From Mycteria americana (lineage: Eukaryota > Chordata > Aves > Ciconiiformes > Ciconiidae), in the NCBI RefSeq assembly GCF_035582795.1, contig NC_134370.1, forward strand, positions 37,497,501 to 37,561,500: 64,000 bases of DNA, given 5' to 3'. A program made the position numbers and the translations under genes. The notes under the pieces are model-generated. The model was not told the DNA's origin. It saw nothing but the letters and a program-made list of their open reading frames with translations, and did not search any database. Of this stretch, positions 63,901 through 64,000 are shown piece by piece. Positions within the stretch are counted from its first letter, which is position 1. Each line of letters opens with the position of its first letter.

Positions 63901-64000
63901 CTCCAAAGGCTGCTTTCTGCAAGGCTTGCCAAGGCGCCTACATTCTAGGGTCCTACCTGGTCAGGGAGCCCTCTTGGGCTAAAAGCATCTGGCAGGGAGA

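Larger units (their letters stand above)
59934..64000 (+). other. TET1: TET1 intron 2, left part
   Basis: Starts at GTAAGCC. I searched for the next TET1 exon (human continues with NKRPQREKKPK) and did not find it. Contains a G run at 60250-60262 and the palindromic repeat at 60719-60950. No other gene or RNA is supported. Short ORFs near 63.3-63.9 kb on both strands overlap one another and look like chance. Confidence 0.7.

Noticed and set aside
63274-63922. Overlapping ORFs of 77-121 codons near the right edge
   Set aside because: Present on both strands in several frames with no domain; none resembles the next TET1 exon.

Overview
The window looks like nuclear DNA from a bird. The evidence is a chicken-repeat-1 (CR1) LINE with its diagnostic 3' end, an ERVL-type solo LTR of a kind I know from neoavian genomes, and intron-bearing vertebrate genes with short introns. 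It carries the conserved vertebrate block DNA2 - SLC25A16 - TET1 (human 10q21). I found no bacterial, phage, CRISPR or tRNA/rRNA features. Gene identities rest on reading exons by eye against remembered family sequence. All exon junctions given are GT-AG, and their phases add up to unbroken reading frames.

Region by region. (1) 1-17.3 kb, minus strand: DNA2 nuclease-helicase. Seventeen coding exons are present, 2616 bases or 872 codons in frame, from an 11-base first coding exon to the helicase core. The last roughly 165 residues lie beyond the left edge. A CpG-island promoter covers about 16.9-17.75 kb. (2) 17.75-22.8 kb: AT-rich intergenic sequence, including the unmapped 3' UTR of the next gene. 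(3) 22.8-39.73 kb, minus strand: SLC25A16, complete, nine coding exons, 320 residues, with a CpG-island promoter at 39.2-40.2 kb. Its largest intron carries a 5'-truncated CR1. (4) 40.2-48.2 kb: intergenic and rich in repeats. It holds a 1134-bp solo LTR with a perfect 5-bp target-site duplication, two inverted copies of an older LTR-like repeat, and an ancient CR1 relic. (5) 48.2-64 kb, plus strand: TET1. It has a 2-kb CpG-island promoter, an unresolved non-coding first exon, an 8-kb intron, and a 1.9-kb first coding exon at 58000-59933 that ends just after the CXXC zinc finger. The catalytic part lies beyond the right edge.

Functionally, DNA2 (Okazaki-fragment and resected-end processing), SLC25A16 (mitochondrial carrier linked to coenzyme A) and TET1 (5-methylcytosine dioxygenase) are separate genes kept together by synteny, not an operon. 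DNA2 and SLC25A16 run head-to-tail; SLC25A16 and TET1 are divergent, about 8-9 kb apart. The most interesting observations are a poison-exon-like cassette in DNA2 intron 5, a roughly 42-residue tandem repeat in the disordered N-terminal part of TET1, a diverged palindromic tRNA-like repeat in TET1 intron 2, and the repeat cluster upstream of TET1. I see no convincing wholly new system.
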